A stretch of 64,000 nt of DNA, from assembly GCF_023101765.2 (NCBI RefSeq), contig NC_064234.1, forward strand, positions 1,426,001 through 1,490,000, given 5' to 3'. Source of the stretch: Spodoptera frugiperda. Lineage: Eukaryota > Arthropoda > Insecta > Lepidoptera > Noctuidae. Under the pieces are notes generated by a model, which did not search any database, was not told the DNA's origin, and saw only the letters and a list, made by a program, of their open reading frames with translations. The translations under genes and the position numbers were made by a program. Below, one piece after another: positions 25,501 through 37,590 of the stretch (position 1 is its first letter; the number at the start of each line of letters is the position of its first letter).

Positions 25501-28500
25501 GCATTGCACATGTGCCCAAAGCTTTATCGTGGTCATGTGAATCTGATATTTGAACTGGTGGTGTCTGGTTCAGTCTGGCTGCATCAACGTCACGCCTCAT
25601 CTAAAAAAATTGTATTGTAATAAAAATATAAAAACAAATTGTAAATATGAACGTTCCCAATTACCCGCCACCCACCGTTCCTAATTACCGGCAGTCGATA
25701 ATTTGAATAAAACTGGTCGCGACCTTCGATAGCATTATAAGTGAATCCTATAACACGTAAAATTTTAAAACGGATTATCCATGAAATAAACTTACGAAAT
25801 ATGGTGTCATTGTACTCAAAAATATGACATTTGCATCTAATGTATGAAAACACAAAATTTATAACAAAAATGCAATAAAAACATTTTGACTCACCGTGTC
25901 AAGATGCGTGCATCCTCCAGTTCCCACTGTCGCTTGCGCACTTAGGGGCGGGGGAAGCATACCTCGAATAGCCGCGAGACGGGATACGGGGAGGGGAAGT
26001 GGGACTTATCAACGTGTTCCCAATTACCCGCCGTTCTCAATTACCCTACCTTCCCCTACTATGCATGGTAGTGTGTGTAATGTTTTATTTATTGATTTAT
26101 TTATTTATTGATTATGAATGTACTTTATAAGCATTATTTATGAAAAATATTAGCGTTCTGCACTTCTCCTACACATAAACTATAAGTGTACCAAATTTTA
26201 TGCTCCTACGTCCGCGCAATTTTCGTCATATAGATGTTTGTGATTCTTCGCTACTGGATCTACCGAAGATCAGCTTCCTGCCAAACATAGGCCTTCCTTA
26301 GGTATTTCCATATCATGCTCGGGGAATAGGTGTATTAATAGATGTATATACCTTGTTCTTTATAGAGACTGGGTAAATGCTAAAGAAGTGTTAACTATTA
26401 AGTAGTTATTTTTAAGAATAAATAAAACGACTTATCTTGTTTTAAATTAATTTATTTTATTATATATTTATTTTACTAAAATACCAAGCCACCGTCACCT
26501 GGGGGTAATTCGTACTTCCTCTGTGGGTGCAATATTATACCATTCTTTGGTTAATTCTTTGCTTAAAAAGTTAGTAAAAGGGCGATGCATACTGCCTGAA
26601 CCAGCCTGTGTTGCATCAGATACCATGGTTAATGAATAATACTGAAAATTCTTTCTACAAAAGGAAAACTCGAGACGAGTCCAATTCTCAATTAATCACA
26701 ACAATAACAAACACCTGGAAGCTACATTAAATCTTCTCTCTTACAAACGGTGTTACGATACCAATGAAAGATAATTCAACACCACATTAAAGCAATTGAT
26801 AATATTTTTATCGTAAAAAATTAGGATTTTTCCTAAATACAGAGATGACAGAAACGCTCATGATGACATTATTGACAACTAGGGCTGGCTGGTCTACGAT
26901 TTTATTCCCGCGAACCAAAAAGGTTGATACCTATTTTAAATCGGAACACATAATTGAATCGGTTCAGGGAATTAGAAGAAAATTAGATATTTATATGTAT
27001 TCCACTATTAAGACACCACAAAATACATTTAATAGTAGCTAATTAAAATAACACATATACCTAATCTATTAAATATAGAGATATTTAATCAAATACAAAA
27101 TATAGATATAGGTATTACGTAAAAAATGTGATTAGCTCTGGAAAAACTCATAACTAAGTCTTAGTTTACAAGTAACTAAGTAGTAACAAATGGTATTGTA
27201 TTGATTTTTATAGTGTCCTTTAACTACATGAAATAAATCGAGTCACGATCGATAAATCGTTATTTTAAAAAATCGGTTTCTTTCGAAGCGGGATTCGCAT
27301 CCTTCCATCCTTAATGACAATTTACATTCAATCAGTTCCACAGAGTATACAAATACTACGTAATCAGTTCATTCAAAATATGTGTTTTAACTTGCAACAC
27401 TTTTTAATGTCGTCTTTAGTTAAAGTCCCATTAAAGGGACCCGCAACAGTTTTGTGCAACGTCTTTAAATTTAATGGAATATTAGCGATAATGACGGATT
27501 AACTAATGTCGATTTTAAAGACAGTTTTCTGCAACTGACTGTTAATCTTCTCGCATCTTGAAATAACATTCGGTATTTCCATATCATGCTAGGGGAATAG
27601 GTGTATTAATAGATGTATATACCTTGTATATTTTTAAGAATAAATAAAACGACTAATCTTGTTTTAAATTAATTTATTTTATTAGATATTTATTTTACTA
27701 AAATACCATACCGTCATTACATGGGGGCAATTCGTACTTCCTCTGTGGGTGCAATATTATACCATTCTTTGGTTAATTCTTTGCTTAAAAAGTTAGTACA
27801 AGGGCGATGCATACTGCCTGAACCAGCCTGTATTGCACCAGATACCATGGTTAATGAATAATGCTGAAAATTCTTTCTACAAAAGAAAACTCGAGACGAG
27901 TCCAATTCTCAATTAATCACAACAATAACAAACACTTAGAAGCTACGTTAAATCTTCTCTTTTACAAAAGCTGTTACGATACCAATGAAAGATAATTCAA
28001 CACCACATTAAAGCAATTGATAATATTTTTATCGTAAAAAATTTGGATTTTTCCTAAATACAGAGATGACAGAAACGCTCACGATGACAATATTGACAAC
28101 TAGAGCTGGCGATCTAGGAATTTCTTCCCGCGAACCAAAAAGGTTGATACCTATTTAAATCGGAACACATTATTGAATCGGTCAGTGAATTAGAATAAGA
28201 TTTGATATTTATATGTATTCCACTATTAAGATACTACAAAAAACATTTAATAGTAGCTAATTAAATTAACACATATGCTTAATCTGTCAAATATAGAGAT
28301 ATTTAATCAAATACAAAATATAGATATAGCTATTACGTAAATAATGTAATTAGCTCTGAAAAAACTCATAACTGAGTCTTAATTTACAAGTAACTAAGTA
28401 GTAACAAATGGTATTGTATTGATTTTTATAGTGTCCTTTAACTACATGAAATAAATCCAAACACAATCGATAAATCGTCATTTTAAAAAATCGGTTTCTT

Positions 28501-31500
28501 TCGAAGCGGGATTCGCTTCCTTCCATCCTTAATGACAATTTACATTCAATCAGTTCCAGAGAGTATACAAATACTACGTAATCAGTTCATTCAAAATATG
28601 TGTTTTAACTTGCAACACTTTTTAATGTCGTCTTTAGTTAAAGTCCCATTAAAGGGACCCGCAACAGTTTTGTGCAACGTCTTTAAATTTAATGGAATAT
28701 TAGCGATAATGACGGATTAACTAATGTCGAATTTAAAGACAGTTTTCTGCAACTGACTGTAAGTCAACAAGAACTGTTTTAGTTTATATAAAATATTTAA
28801 TAGAATATGCTTATTGTTTTTAAAACAACAACGATCCTTATTCCAGACTCCACATTCGTCGCGAACATCTTCTAGAAGATGCCTTCAGAAGGATAATGTC
28901 TTGTGGAAAGAAAGAGCTGCAGAAGGGCAAGCTCTGCGTGCTATGGGACGGGGAAGAAGGGCTGGACTATGGCGGACCCAGCAGGGAGTTCTTCTTCCTA
29001 CTGTCGAGGGAACTCTTCAACCCTTACTACGGACTCTTCGAGTACTCAGCCAATGATACCTACACAGTCCACGTGTCACCCATGTCGGCGTTTGTCGACA
29101 ACCATCATGAATGGTGAGTACAGATTTTATAGTTTTATAGGAGCGAAAAAGATTAAACAGATATGACAGATAAATAATAGGTTTTCTTCTTCTGAAAGCT
29201 TAACCTACGTAGATAACTTAAATTATTTGGTGATCACCAATATGTAATTATTCCACCTTTTTCTGATTTCTCCTGAAGTCCTGAATTCAACTTAGGGCGG
29301 CCGTACACGGACTGCTCGAGCGGTCGGCGTCGACTGCTTGAAGCTGTTGACGGCTTGAAGCGGTCGCGACTGCTCGAGCAGTCGTGTGTACGGCAGCGAA
29401 TGAATGGCTATAGTTCATCGCGCAGTCGCGGCTTCAAGCAGTCGGTTATAACTGCTTGAAGCAGTCCGTGTACGGCTGGCCTTATAGTAGGTATTTCAAC
29501 CAAATGCCTATAGTCCTTAAAATACCTACCCAATTTAAAAACAGAGATACAAAGCTTTTAAAACTTCATAAAACAATAAAATATCTCATGACACGCTTTT
29601 GTTCTCCATTGTACCTGTCATAGAAATGTAAATGTACCTATGTACCTAATATATTAATATTAACACAATAGCTATCTCGGAACCTGGGAACGGACATAAA
29701 TTAGACTTTTTCATGAATATTTTGAGCACACAATTAAACAAATATACATGAGTTGGTGCCTAGGTACTTAGATTTCGTTTCACATAGTGTCATGAAAACA
29801 TACATACATACATAGTTACATACATAAGACTATGCTTGTTGGGCGCCAAAAAGTCGACAAACGACGATATAATTTAAACTATATAGTATCTGGAACAGAG
29901 CAGGTCGTAAGCTTAAAGACGGACAAACAGTGGCAATAGCCTCTAAAATAGCTAACATGCAAATAAACAATTCAAATTACAATTATTAACAAAAGCTTCC
30001 TGGTTCTAGTAGTGATTGGCCTATTATTATTATTTATTAACTATAAGTTAAGTAAAATATTTGATGTTTTCCTGTAAACCAATAGGATGTAAACGTTTGT
30101 CTGTGTGACAGTGATATGTAAATTGGACATAATAAGTACAACTGATATATATTATTTACTTATGAAGGTTACAAGCACATAGTCTGCATCACGCCTGTTA
30201 ACGCCAGAGGGAATGCAGAAATGTATTTAGAGCACAATTACATATGTACTATTTTTCAATAGTGTTATTCTTATTATAGAATCATTGTAACAGCCTCTTA
30301 TAACTAAGTCTCCAAGCATAAAATTCATAATATTTTATGATTAAAACGATGATTTGAAAAACAAGACCAACAAATATTTTTTCCCATCTAAAGTAAGAAT
30401 ATTCGTGCTACTTACCACTTAGGTACTAGACATAAAAAAAATGTTGAGTTTTCTATATTTACATAATTATAAAAAATCTATTTAACTTTTAAATTTTTAC
30501 ATCTCACAATAAGATATTAATCACACACTTAAACAAAAGACGTCCAAAATAAAATAATAAATTGAATAAAAAAGTAAAACAATAAAACTATTACTTCCCT
30601 CATATTAATTTACCGAAACTGCCGTCATGTATTTTGCATAATAAAATAGGTAATTTTGTGTAAAATAAATGAGTACCTACTAAGTAAATAACAAAATGTT
30701 AAAATTTTATCATACACTTTATACATACATATTTAATGCCTTATTCATGGGAATATTGTGATGAAATCTTCAAATAAACGAAGTTTGTAGTATAGTTATG
30801 TTTTGTAAAAAAAGTCATAATATGCAATATTTAACTTTTTATTTTTATGTATACTAACAAAAGTTGAAAAATCTCCATTAAATTAATAATCTAACTAAGT
30901 ATATTTCATGAGGCAGTTATGACAAGATGACCTATGTTAAAACTGACATCGTATGTAATCAAAATCCCCCTTTTAATATCCTACTGAATACTGATACATC
31001 CCAGCTTTTACGATGTTTGCCCTCATTCTGTGCTTACGACAATCTTCCTGCAAGTAACATATACATTGCATCCCTTCCACAACACAACAGATATTTCCGT
31101 TAATATGATTTATTTTTACACCGCCGCGAGCGCCCTCTGTGTTTATTTTTACTCAACGTTTCGGCGCATGCGCACCCGAACCGTGCACGTCTCAGATTTC
31201 AACAAACATCATGTATTTGGTTACAAACAAACAGATATACAATCACTTTAAAAGTTTTTGTGCATTAAACTATTTTAATAATAAATAATATCGAGTTACG
31301 ATTTAACTGATGTGTAACGTTTTCTACGCACCGTTGCATGGGTTCTGGTTGGTCAGGCGAACTTCGAAAACTTCCTACACGAATCAAATGTTATTTAGGT
31401 CACATGTTAATTTTGAACTCGCTTTAGACACGGATCTCAGATCACAAAGCTTACCGAAATAAGTAAACGCCATTTGGTATTTCATTTTATAATTTTATAT

Positions 31501-33972
31501 TGGTAAATTAAGAAAAATTTCTGAACTATGCATGTCTAGACCATTCCTCTACCCAAAATATGTTGCTTATACTTGCGACAGAATTAATTAAAGAACACTG
31601 GATCTAATGCCGCATATGTAACAGGCGTGAGGAATCTGAGGAAACTAGTAAAAAAAGAGTTGACAGAAAAAACTTCTACCTGATATCTACCTAGTTCTTT
31701 CCTAACACAGGCACGACATACCTAATAGTCTAGTTATAGTCGTAATGCATCACATAATTTTAACATGTTTTCTTTGTCACCAGGTTCCGTTTCTCCGGGC
31801 GCGTGCTAGGCCTGGCCCTGGTGCACGGCTACCTGCTGGAGGCGTGGTTCACGCGCGCGCTGTACCGAGCGCTGCTGCGTCTCCCGCCCGCGCTGGAAGA
31901 TGTCGACGCTCTCGACGCACAGTTCGCTGCCTCATTGCGCTGGTTACAGGTTAGATCACTTGCATTATTTAGCTGCTAGCATGTAGTAAGGTCAGTGTTT
32001 GTTAAATTTTCCCTAAAATAAGGGTTTCATATAGCCAATTACGTCCACATTCATGCATGCATGCATGCGCCGATTTCTACTGAGAATTCCTAAATCAAGA
32101 CTAGTGCTTTAAATACAGTACTGAATCCTTCCTTAAACATCAGAAGCCGAGACAAGAAAAAGGGGGTAAATAGTGATGGGCCTAGAGGTAGTAGTTTACC
32201 TAAATCATATAGATTTTAGAGAAATTTTTCGTGTAGGTACAGTAAATAATAAAGTTATGTACGTATTCCAGTCAGCGCGATGCGTGTCGTCCCTGGAGCT
32301 GACGTTCGCGGTGTCGGAGCGCCTGGCGGACGGGCGCGTGCTGGAGCGCGAGCTGAAGCCGGGCGGGCGCGAGCTGGCCGTCACCGAGCGCAACAAGAAG
32401 GAGTACCTCGAGCGCGTCGTGCGCTGGCGCGTCGAGCGCGGCGTCGCCGAGCAGACGGAGTGGCTCGTCCGGGGCTTCCACGAGGTCAGTTACTAGAGCT
32501 ACACTCATAAAGGTGCAACTGCCGAAAGGAAACTGTTGCAAGACTAATTCGCCCCCAACATTATTCACCAATGGCCTTACTTATGTACATACATACACGT
32601 TAACCACATTTAAACGTAACATTAACACAGTTAACATTAGTACTCTGCACCTGCAATTACTAAAATACTTCTCCAAAGGTGGGAGTCCAACCTACCTGAA
32701 GAACAGAACTACATGACAAACCTATCCTCAATAAATACAACAAGTTACCTTCGTTGGTTTAAAATTCGTGTCTAAAAAGACAAGTAGGTATCGCCATCTA
32801 TCGAACACTAACCAACACTTACGGAACCAACTCATATTATTTACACTACTGTACACTCCTACTAGGGTATAGGTAGTTCATCTATGTAATATATTTTATT
32901 TCTATACACATATCTCAGTTAAATTTAATTATTTATAACTCTTACCCTTAGTTATTACTCGTAACTGAAAAAGCTTGGTGCAGAGTACCGTAACCAGCGT
33001 GCCAGTATGACCATTTAACCATGTATGAATGTAAGCCTCGTAGCAGGAGGCACTCAGTAGTTTCTTCCTCCACAAAGGTACTTACGTATTTAGTTATTAA
33101 TAGTAATGTACATATATATATTGTCACCAGGTTGTGGACCCGCGGTTAGTGGCAGCGTTTGACGCGCGGGAGTTAGAACTGGTGATCGCAGGCGCGCCCG
33201 AGCTGGACGTGGCGGACTGGAGGAACAACACAGAATACAGAGGGGGCTACCACGACGCACACCCTGTCATCATCTGGTTCTGGCAGGCCATTGACAGGTA
33301 AATAGTCCATCATTACAATGTTAAATGTTATTTCCCCGAAGTTAACTTTTTAAAAATGACCGTATAGAACTACTTTAGTACATATAGAGAAATATTTACT
33401 ATATAGTTGTATAATAAAAATAAAATAGATGTCGTACAAGATGGTGAAACACATACTATCCTTATCCTGTACTAGCATTTACCTAGTGCTTATCCATTTG
33501 ATAACAACGGCCCTAAGGAATTAATAATAATAAAATTCACCTTACCTCTATCATAGAAATCGCTTCAATAAACGTTACTGATATGGATACATGAACTTAC
33601 CTACATCATTGTCCTATGAGGTAGAATAATGTATTATGTATGTAGTATTACACCAGCTTGTGATGTACCTATTTTGTTACTATAATAAAAAAATACATTT
33701 TTGTATGTGACAGGTTCACGAACGAGCAACGACTGCGATTGGTGCAGTTCGTGACGGGCACGTCGTCGATCCCGTACGAAGGCTTCTCAGCACTGCGCGG
33801 CTCCACGGGCCCGCGCCGCTTCTGTATCGAGCGCTGGGGCCGCGTGGAGTCGCTGCCCCGCGCCCACACGTGCTTCAACCGCCTCGACCTGCCGCCCTAC
33901 CCCACGCCGCACCTGCTGCACGAGAAGCTGCTGCTGGCTGTCGAGGAAACCAACACCTTCGGCATCGAGTGA
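22541..33972 (+). CDS. HECW: HECW/NEDL-type HECT E3 ubiquitin ligase, 3' exons (partial)
   Basis: Six exons are joined: 22541-22756, 28847-29113, 31784-31949, 32272-32484, 33131-33297 and 33714-33972 (stop TGA). All have GT/AG borders and compatible phases, giving about 429 C-terminal residues. Exon 1 encodes the helical segment before the HECT domain (LFEQEIMSYVP, then an Ala/Pro/Ser linker, RRDFEAKLRAFYRKLESKGYG). The rest is the complete HECT domain, including LFNPYYGLFEYSANDTYTV, WRNNTEYRGGY and the active-site region HTCFNRLDLPPY, whose catalytic Cys codon is at 33871-33873. The protein ends in ETNTFGIE. These match HECW1/HECW2 closely. HECT ligases take ubiquitin from an E2 onto this Cys and pass it to substrates. 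The C2 and WW domains expected upstream are not in the window; exon 1 starts mid-codon. Introns 2 and 3 hold AT-rich DNA and one MITE. An AATAAA lies at 34055. Confidence 0.93.
23320..23575 (+). pseudogene. Broken Harbinger transposase fragment (outer copy)
   Basis: A plus-strand frame reads RVIPDRINLFEKHDGEEF, then RVRYRISKAL and a helical tail. This is the N-terminal pattern of HARBI1-type nucleases. It stops early (aaatag near 23467). A further piece resembling RFFATGS lies at about 23510, and the catalytic DDE region is missing. The nearly identical segment at 24893 in the inner copy keeps the frame open longer, so this one is the more decayed. Confidence 0.65.
23773..24426. repeat. Interspersed repeat with a 31-bp perfect hairpin
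   Basis: The block runs from a ccggccaagtgcgagtcgg head to a tail ending in tacggaacccta. AGGGTTCCGTA near the head is repeated in inverted form at the end. This head and tail are familiar from many lepidopteran sequences, but I cannot assign a transposon class. It sits inside the outer Harbinger copy. Inside it, 24096-24126 and 24133-24163 form a perfect 31-bp stem with a 6-base loop. Confidence 0.65.
24893..25050 (+). pseudogene. Harbinger transposase N-terminal fragment (inner copy)
   Basis: The open frame reads RRRRVPDRINLFEKHDGEEF, continues through YRISKALRICEIL and ends ETETRRNKAIDGLT. This resembles the N-terminal region of HARBI1/PIF transposases, before the DDE catalytic residues, which are absent. 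The frame is then interrupted by the insert beginning at about 25060. A short piece (FFATGS) resumes near 26240. It is non-functional but diagnostic for the family. Confidence 0.7.
25060..26232. mobile_element. Insert within inner Harbinger, itself holding a TIR element
   Basis: Comparison with the outer copy shows extra DNA between gttattgata (25051-25060) and atgtttgtgattc (about 26233). The outer portions (ctagtggccgcctagtgg at the start, gtgtaccaaattttatgc near the end) look like a retroelement tail common in Lepidoptera. Within it, 25317-26057 has imperfect inverted ends (AGGGGAAGGTGGGG against AGGGGAAGGTAGGG) and repeated gttcccaattacccgcc words. It is a third and probably a fourth layer of nesting. 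Confidence 0.55.
29295..29481. mobile_element. Harbinger-type MITE in HECW intron 2
   Basis: This 187-bp palindromic element has inverted ends GGGCGGCCGTACACGGAC and GTCCGTGTACGGCTGGCC. TTA flanks it at 29292-29294 and 29482-29484. The interior holds repeated gactgctcgagc / gactgcttgaagc words. The 3-bp TTA duplication supports a PIF/Harbinger-mobilised MITE. It has no coding capacity. Confidence 0.8.
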
Positions 33973-34054
33973 AGCTTTCACTGCCGTGAACTCTGAATGA
34001 ATACGCTTTTCGTACTGTACATCTGTGACGATGTAGTACGGTGAACATTACTTA

Positions 34055-34060
34055 AATAAA
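34055..34060 (+). terminator. Poly(A) signal AATAAA of HECW-type gene
   Basis: This is the first AATAAA, 83 bases after the HECW stop codon. Further AATAAA hexamers occur over the next 700 bp, so a longer 3' UTR is possible. Confidence 0.5.
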
Positions 34061-36120
34061 GCTCAAGTAGCGAATGCTTCATATTATTCTGAATACTGGA
34101 ACTCGACCACGAGTTACGTACGTTACGGCCGCACCATGGTCGTTATTGTGGTAAAAAACCTTATCTACGTACGATACGATATTCGTGATAAAATACTACA
34201 TAACCACGTTTTTTTCCCGCATAGTGAAGTTGTAATAAATATTTAAGACTAGTAATCATAACTGAGAATGTGAACTGTAACTACTCTTGAAATTAACACA
34301 TTTATTAACATCGGAAATGACTGTCAAGAAGTTTATTCAACCACTGATTGAGATTGAGAGTACTGTATGAAGTATGTAAGAAACCGTATATATTAGAAGC
34401 TGTAAATAATTGTGACTAATTACAAGTATTGTTGTCAATGTAAATAATAGTCAATTTATAGTATAACAGGCAAACAAAGATAGAAATATTTTAGCAGTTT
34501 AATAAAGAAAATATGTGTTGACGTGCCTAGGTATTTATTATTATTGTAACGGGCCACGTGACCTACGAGGTTTGTACTTTATTATCGCTTTTGTTATAAG
34601 TGAACGTATATTGTGGCTGTGAAACGGGACTTAAGTCCTGTGTTTAGTAATTACGCTTTTACGTCACTAATTTATGTTATAATTGTAACCTATATCACCT
34701 TTGATAAGAACATTAATTTTAAATTATTGTGAACACGGAATATTATTGCGTAAATAAATAGTTGAATTAAAAAAATCATTTCATATTTGCAACTTAACTG
34801 CTAAGAAACATGATGAACATGATGATGATGAAGAAGTATTTAACATGTGTAATTCAGAAGTATTTAATAATTAAGTTCTTTGTCTTCAATTGCAAGCAAA
34901 CACTAGTCAGCTACATTATCAATAATTTAGTTGGAATTAAAATATCCAAACACTTGTATATTTTGTCAATCACTGCTGTGTGAACTCAAACTACATTATC
35001 CCTATATTATAAACTTTTAAATAAATCATGATTGAACAAATTAGCCAGAATTCTGTAAACAATTTATGTTCCTTTGTTATATTAATTGTAATTTGATCAG
35101 TTGTATAGTTATAAATGGTAATGCTGTGGTTCATAATAAATAGTTGTTGCTCGTCTTAACATTCAGATATAGGACAGTATTTTGTCTCAGAATGTAAATA
35201 TCTTATTTATTGTGCTTATCAACAAACACATATGTGTAACTGATGTTTATTTTTGTAAGTAATAATTCTATTATATTGAATATTTAACTCAAAATGTGTA
35301 TTGTTTTTATTACCTTAAATTTTAAGTAAATTGTTTTTGTGTGAAAGTGATAAAATGTGTCAATATACAACATTACTTCAGTTCTAATGCTTTTATTTAC
35401 CCCTGATCAGTCACACCAAGCACAAATTCTGCACAAATTATTCAAATTAGGATATCACTAGCTAAAGGCTGGGGGAGGAGTAGAGAAAATAGGAAGAAAT
35501 TAAGAAAAAATATCACACATACAAAATGTTTATTTTTTCTGAAGTTGTGTAACAACAAAAATCAACCTTGTTATTTTTAAGACCTTATCTTTTAACATAT
35601 ATCAACTATTTACAGTTCCCAAAGTCTGCATTTTGTCAACACAAACTCACATAAAAATGCAACAAGGGTTACTTTGCATGATCTACTCTAAATTGTGACG
35701 GAGTTAGTTCATAGCTTGTCACAGTCAGTAAGATTAAAATCCTTATTCCATAAAACTCAGTTAAATCATAAGCTGATGTGATTACAATATCGTAAAAGCT
35801 ACTGTTATTATAGTTCCGTATGCATATTGTAGCTATGTGAATCCAAAATTAAAAACTCTTAAAAATAATCCTCCCCCTCTACAACATCCTATGTGATTGG
35901 CGAGCAAGACTAGTCAACTCCCTATAACCTTTATCAATGTAACCCGATTGTCAATAGTAAATTGAAAGGTGGTTTCCGAAGAAATCAACTACATTTTATA
36001 ATGTAATATAATACACGCTTGTGTAAATATTTTGTATATTTACTTCAAAAATAACGGTACATACAATATGTTAATTTGTAACTCTATCGAAAGGGAGAAG
36101 AACGAAGGCTCACTGTGAGT
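34061..36120. other. Convergent 3' flanks of HECW and SERBP1-like genes
   Basis: AT-rich DNA without an open frame or recognisable repeat. It lies between the plus-strand HECW stop and the minus-strand SERBP1-like stop, and very likely holds both 3' UTRs. Multiple AATAAA hexamers occur on the plus strand and several TTTATT (AATAAA on the minus strand), so the two 3' UTRs could overlap. Confidence 0.6.
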
Positions 36121-37290
36121 CTAGCCAAGAGAGGGAAAATCCTTGCTGTCATCAACTTTTGGTGGTGCGACCTGCGCGCGCATTGGCGGGCGCTCCTCCA
36201 TCGGCTCGGGCTCGCGTGGCGGGCCTCGGCCTCTACCGCGCCCGCGCCCACGACCACGGCCTCCCGTGCCGCCGCGTCGCGCTGTGTCGTTGAACGTGAA
36301 CTCGATGCCGAGCACACGCTTCTGACGACCCACGCGCTGCGGATAATCGGCCATATCGTACTCGTCATCGCTATCATCATCCTCACCTCTTTCACCTTCT
36401 TTCTTCTTCTCGAGCATCACCAAGTTCTTCCACTGGCTGAGGTCTTCACCCTCCCCGGCCTTCCGCAGGTTGTATTGCGGCTGCGTGCGTTGGGCATTTC
36501 GGAGTGCCTTGTACTCGTCAAGTGTGAGTTCGCGGGGCTCCTCCTCTGTAGGAGCAGCAGCGCGCTCGGCCTCTGGCTGCTGTCCGTCACCAGCGCCAGC
36601 TGCGTCGGCCGCCTTCTCCTCAACAACCTCTCCTTCAGAACCGGTTTTGTTGAGTTCGTCAATGTCGTCCTTGAGAGTACCCCAGTTGTGAGGGCCGGCG
36701 CCCTCGCGCTTGTCTACTGGCTTTACACCGGTCTTGTCAGAGCCGGATCTCCTGTCAAACTCACGCTTTCCTCTATTGTCGTACGGACGCGGCCCGCGCG
36801 GTCCGTCACGAGCTTCACGAGGTTCACGAGGCGGTCTAGGCCCGCGGCGTTCGGCTCCATCAGGATTCTCGCTGAAATTACGTCGCTCATAGTTGGGCCT
36901 ACGATCACCAAACTCACGCCGAGGTGGTCGTGGAGCTCCATCCTTGTTCTCGACGGCACCGTTCTGCGGCCGATCCTCGCGGCGACGCGGAGGAGGACGC
37001 TCCGTGTTGCGTTCATTAGGCCTGGCAGGACCCTTGGCCTTCTGTTGCTCACCGCTCCTGTTTTCTTGAGACTTTACATTTTGGGTTTCCTTGATACCTT
37101 TCCTGGTAGCGGGAGCGCCACCTTTAGGTTTGGTCTCAGGTTTGCCCTTGTTCTCTTTCTCGGCTTCTTTGGTTTTCTTTTTGAGCTCCTTCGCCTGCTC
37201 TCGCGCTTTTAACGCATCAAGAGGATCGGACTCATCGTCCAAGAAAAGAGCGTATCTGTTCACAACCCCCACACCGTAGGAATTCTCCAT
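36121..37290 (-). CDS. vig2: SERBP1/HABP4-family RNA-binding protein (vig-like), intronless
   Basis: A single open frame of 389 residues. The N-terminus (MENSYGVGVVNRYALFLDDE, DPLDALKAREQAKE) is the Stm1/SERBP1-type start, followed by a long Lys/Glu/Arg-rich disordered part. The conserved core includes EFDRRSGSDKTGVKPVDKRE, GAGPHNWGTLKDDIDELN, ELTLDEYKALRN and YNLRKAGEGEDLSQWKN. Near residue 350 there is an RG repeat, then an acidic Phe-containing end (DDSKDFPSLG). This order is that of SERBP1/HABP4 and Drosophila vig/vig2, which bind mRNA and idle ribosomes; vig has been linked to RISC. The start is the first ATG, with no upstream in-frame extension needed. It has no introns, unlike its neighbours, so it may be a retrocopy, though an intact one. 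The symbol is by family resemblance; vig and vig2 cannot be told apart here. Confidence 0.9.
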   Translation of the reverse strand: MENSYGVGVVNRYALFLDDESDPLDALKAREQAKELKKKTKEAEKENKGKPETKPKGGAPATRKGIKETQNVKSQENRSGEQQKAKGPARPNERNTERPPPRRREDRPQNGAVENKDGAPRPPRREFGDRRPNYERRNFSENPDGAERRGPRPPREPREARDGPRGPRPYDNRGKREFDRRSGSDKTGVKPVDKREGAGPHNWGTLKDDIDELNKTGSEGEVVEEKAADAAGAGDGQQPEAERAAAPTEEEPRELTLDEYKALRNAQRTQPQYNLRKAGEGEDLSQWKNLVMLEKKKEGERGEDDDSDDEYDMADYPQRVGRQKRVLGIEFTFNDTARRGGTGGRGRGRGRGRGRGPPREPEPMEERPPMRAQVAPPKVDDSKDFPSLG

Positions 37291-37590
37291 TGTGATCCTC
37301 TTGATGATTTAATCACACAATAACTGGATGTTGGTGGATTATTTTCACGCACTTTAGTAAGGCGACATTTTGTCTTATTTTATTAATTTCATTTAATATG
37401 GCGGATGTAAGCGAACGCACCTAATACGCCATATGACGAAAAGGAATAGAGAAAAGAATGAAAATGGCGGAACAGTTTTCTTTTTAAATTCTTGTCTATG
37501 GTTTTCACTCCTCTATTTTTAAACCAGAGATTTATTGGTAGCACTGATATTCTATGAAAGCAAACTAAAAGATAAAAAGCCCTTATTACT
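37291..37590. promoter_or_regulatory. Upstream region of the SERBP1-like gene
   Basis: About 300 bp of AT-rich DNA precedes the minus-strand start codon. It should contain the 5' UTR and promoter. No TATA box or named motif stands out. Confidence 0.35.

Larger units (their letters stand above)
24534..27541 (+). mobile_element. Inner PIF/Harbinger-like transposon nested in the outer copy
   Basis: It has the same end sequences as the outer element, flanked by TTA on both sides (24531-24533 and 27542-27544). Its first ~530 bp (24534-25060) duplicate 22989-23510, and its last ~1.2 kb (26300-27541) duplicate 27571-28759, both with few differences. It lacks the central part of an autonomous element: at about 26301 the shared 'cttccttag' joins directly to right-hand sequence. 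It also carries a 1.17-kb foreign insert at 25060-26232. Confidence 0.8.
22989..28759 (+). mobile_element. Outer PIF/Harbinger-like transposon filling HECW intron
   Basis: The left end (CAGTCAGTTGCAGG) is at 22989 and the right end (its inverted match, CTGCAACTGACTG) closes at 28759. TAA flanks both ends (22986-22988 and 28760-28762), matching the 3-bp TWA duplication of PIF/Harbinger elements. The left part carries a transposase remnant. The element is interrupted by a second copy of the same family at 24534-27541 and by an unrelated repeat at 23773-24426. It occupies about 5.77 kb of the 6.09-kb intron between HECW exons 1 and 2 and is non-autonomous. Confidence 0.8.

Noticed and set aside
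27314..28720. Two near-identical 62-codon frames (MTIYIQSVP...)
   Set aside because: They lie in the subterminal repeats of the two Harbinger copies. The repetition reflects the transposon, not a gene family.
32050..32075. catg-repeat as a microsatellite of interest
   Set aside because: Only a few units; ordinary short tandem repeat in an intron.
32272..32571. Minus-strand frames across HECW exon 4
   Set aside because: Shadow of a GC-rich coding exon whose plus-strand frame joins its neighbours in phase and matches the HECT domain.
36115..37212. Long plus-strand open frame (365 codons)
   Set aside because: It is the complement of the SERBP1-like gene. Its Leu/Ser/Arg-rich composition comes from the Arg/Gly/Glu/Lys-rich protein on the other strand, and no domain is recognisable.
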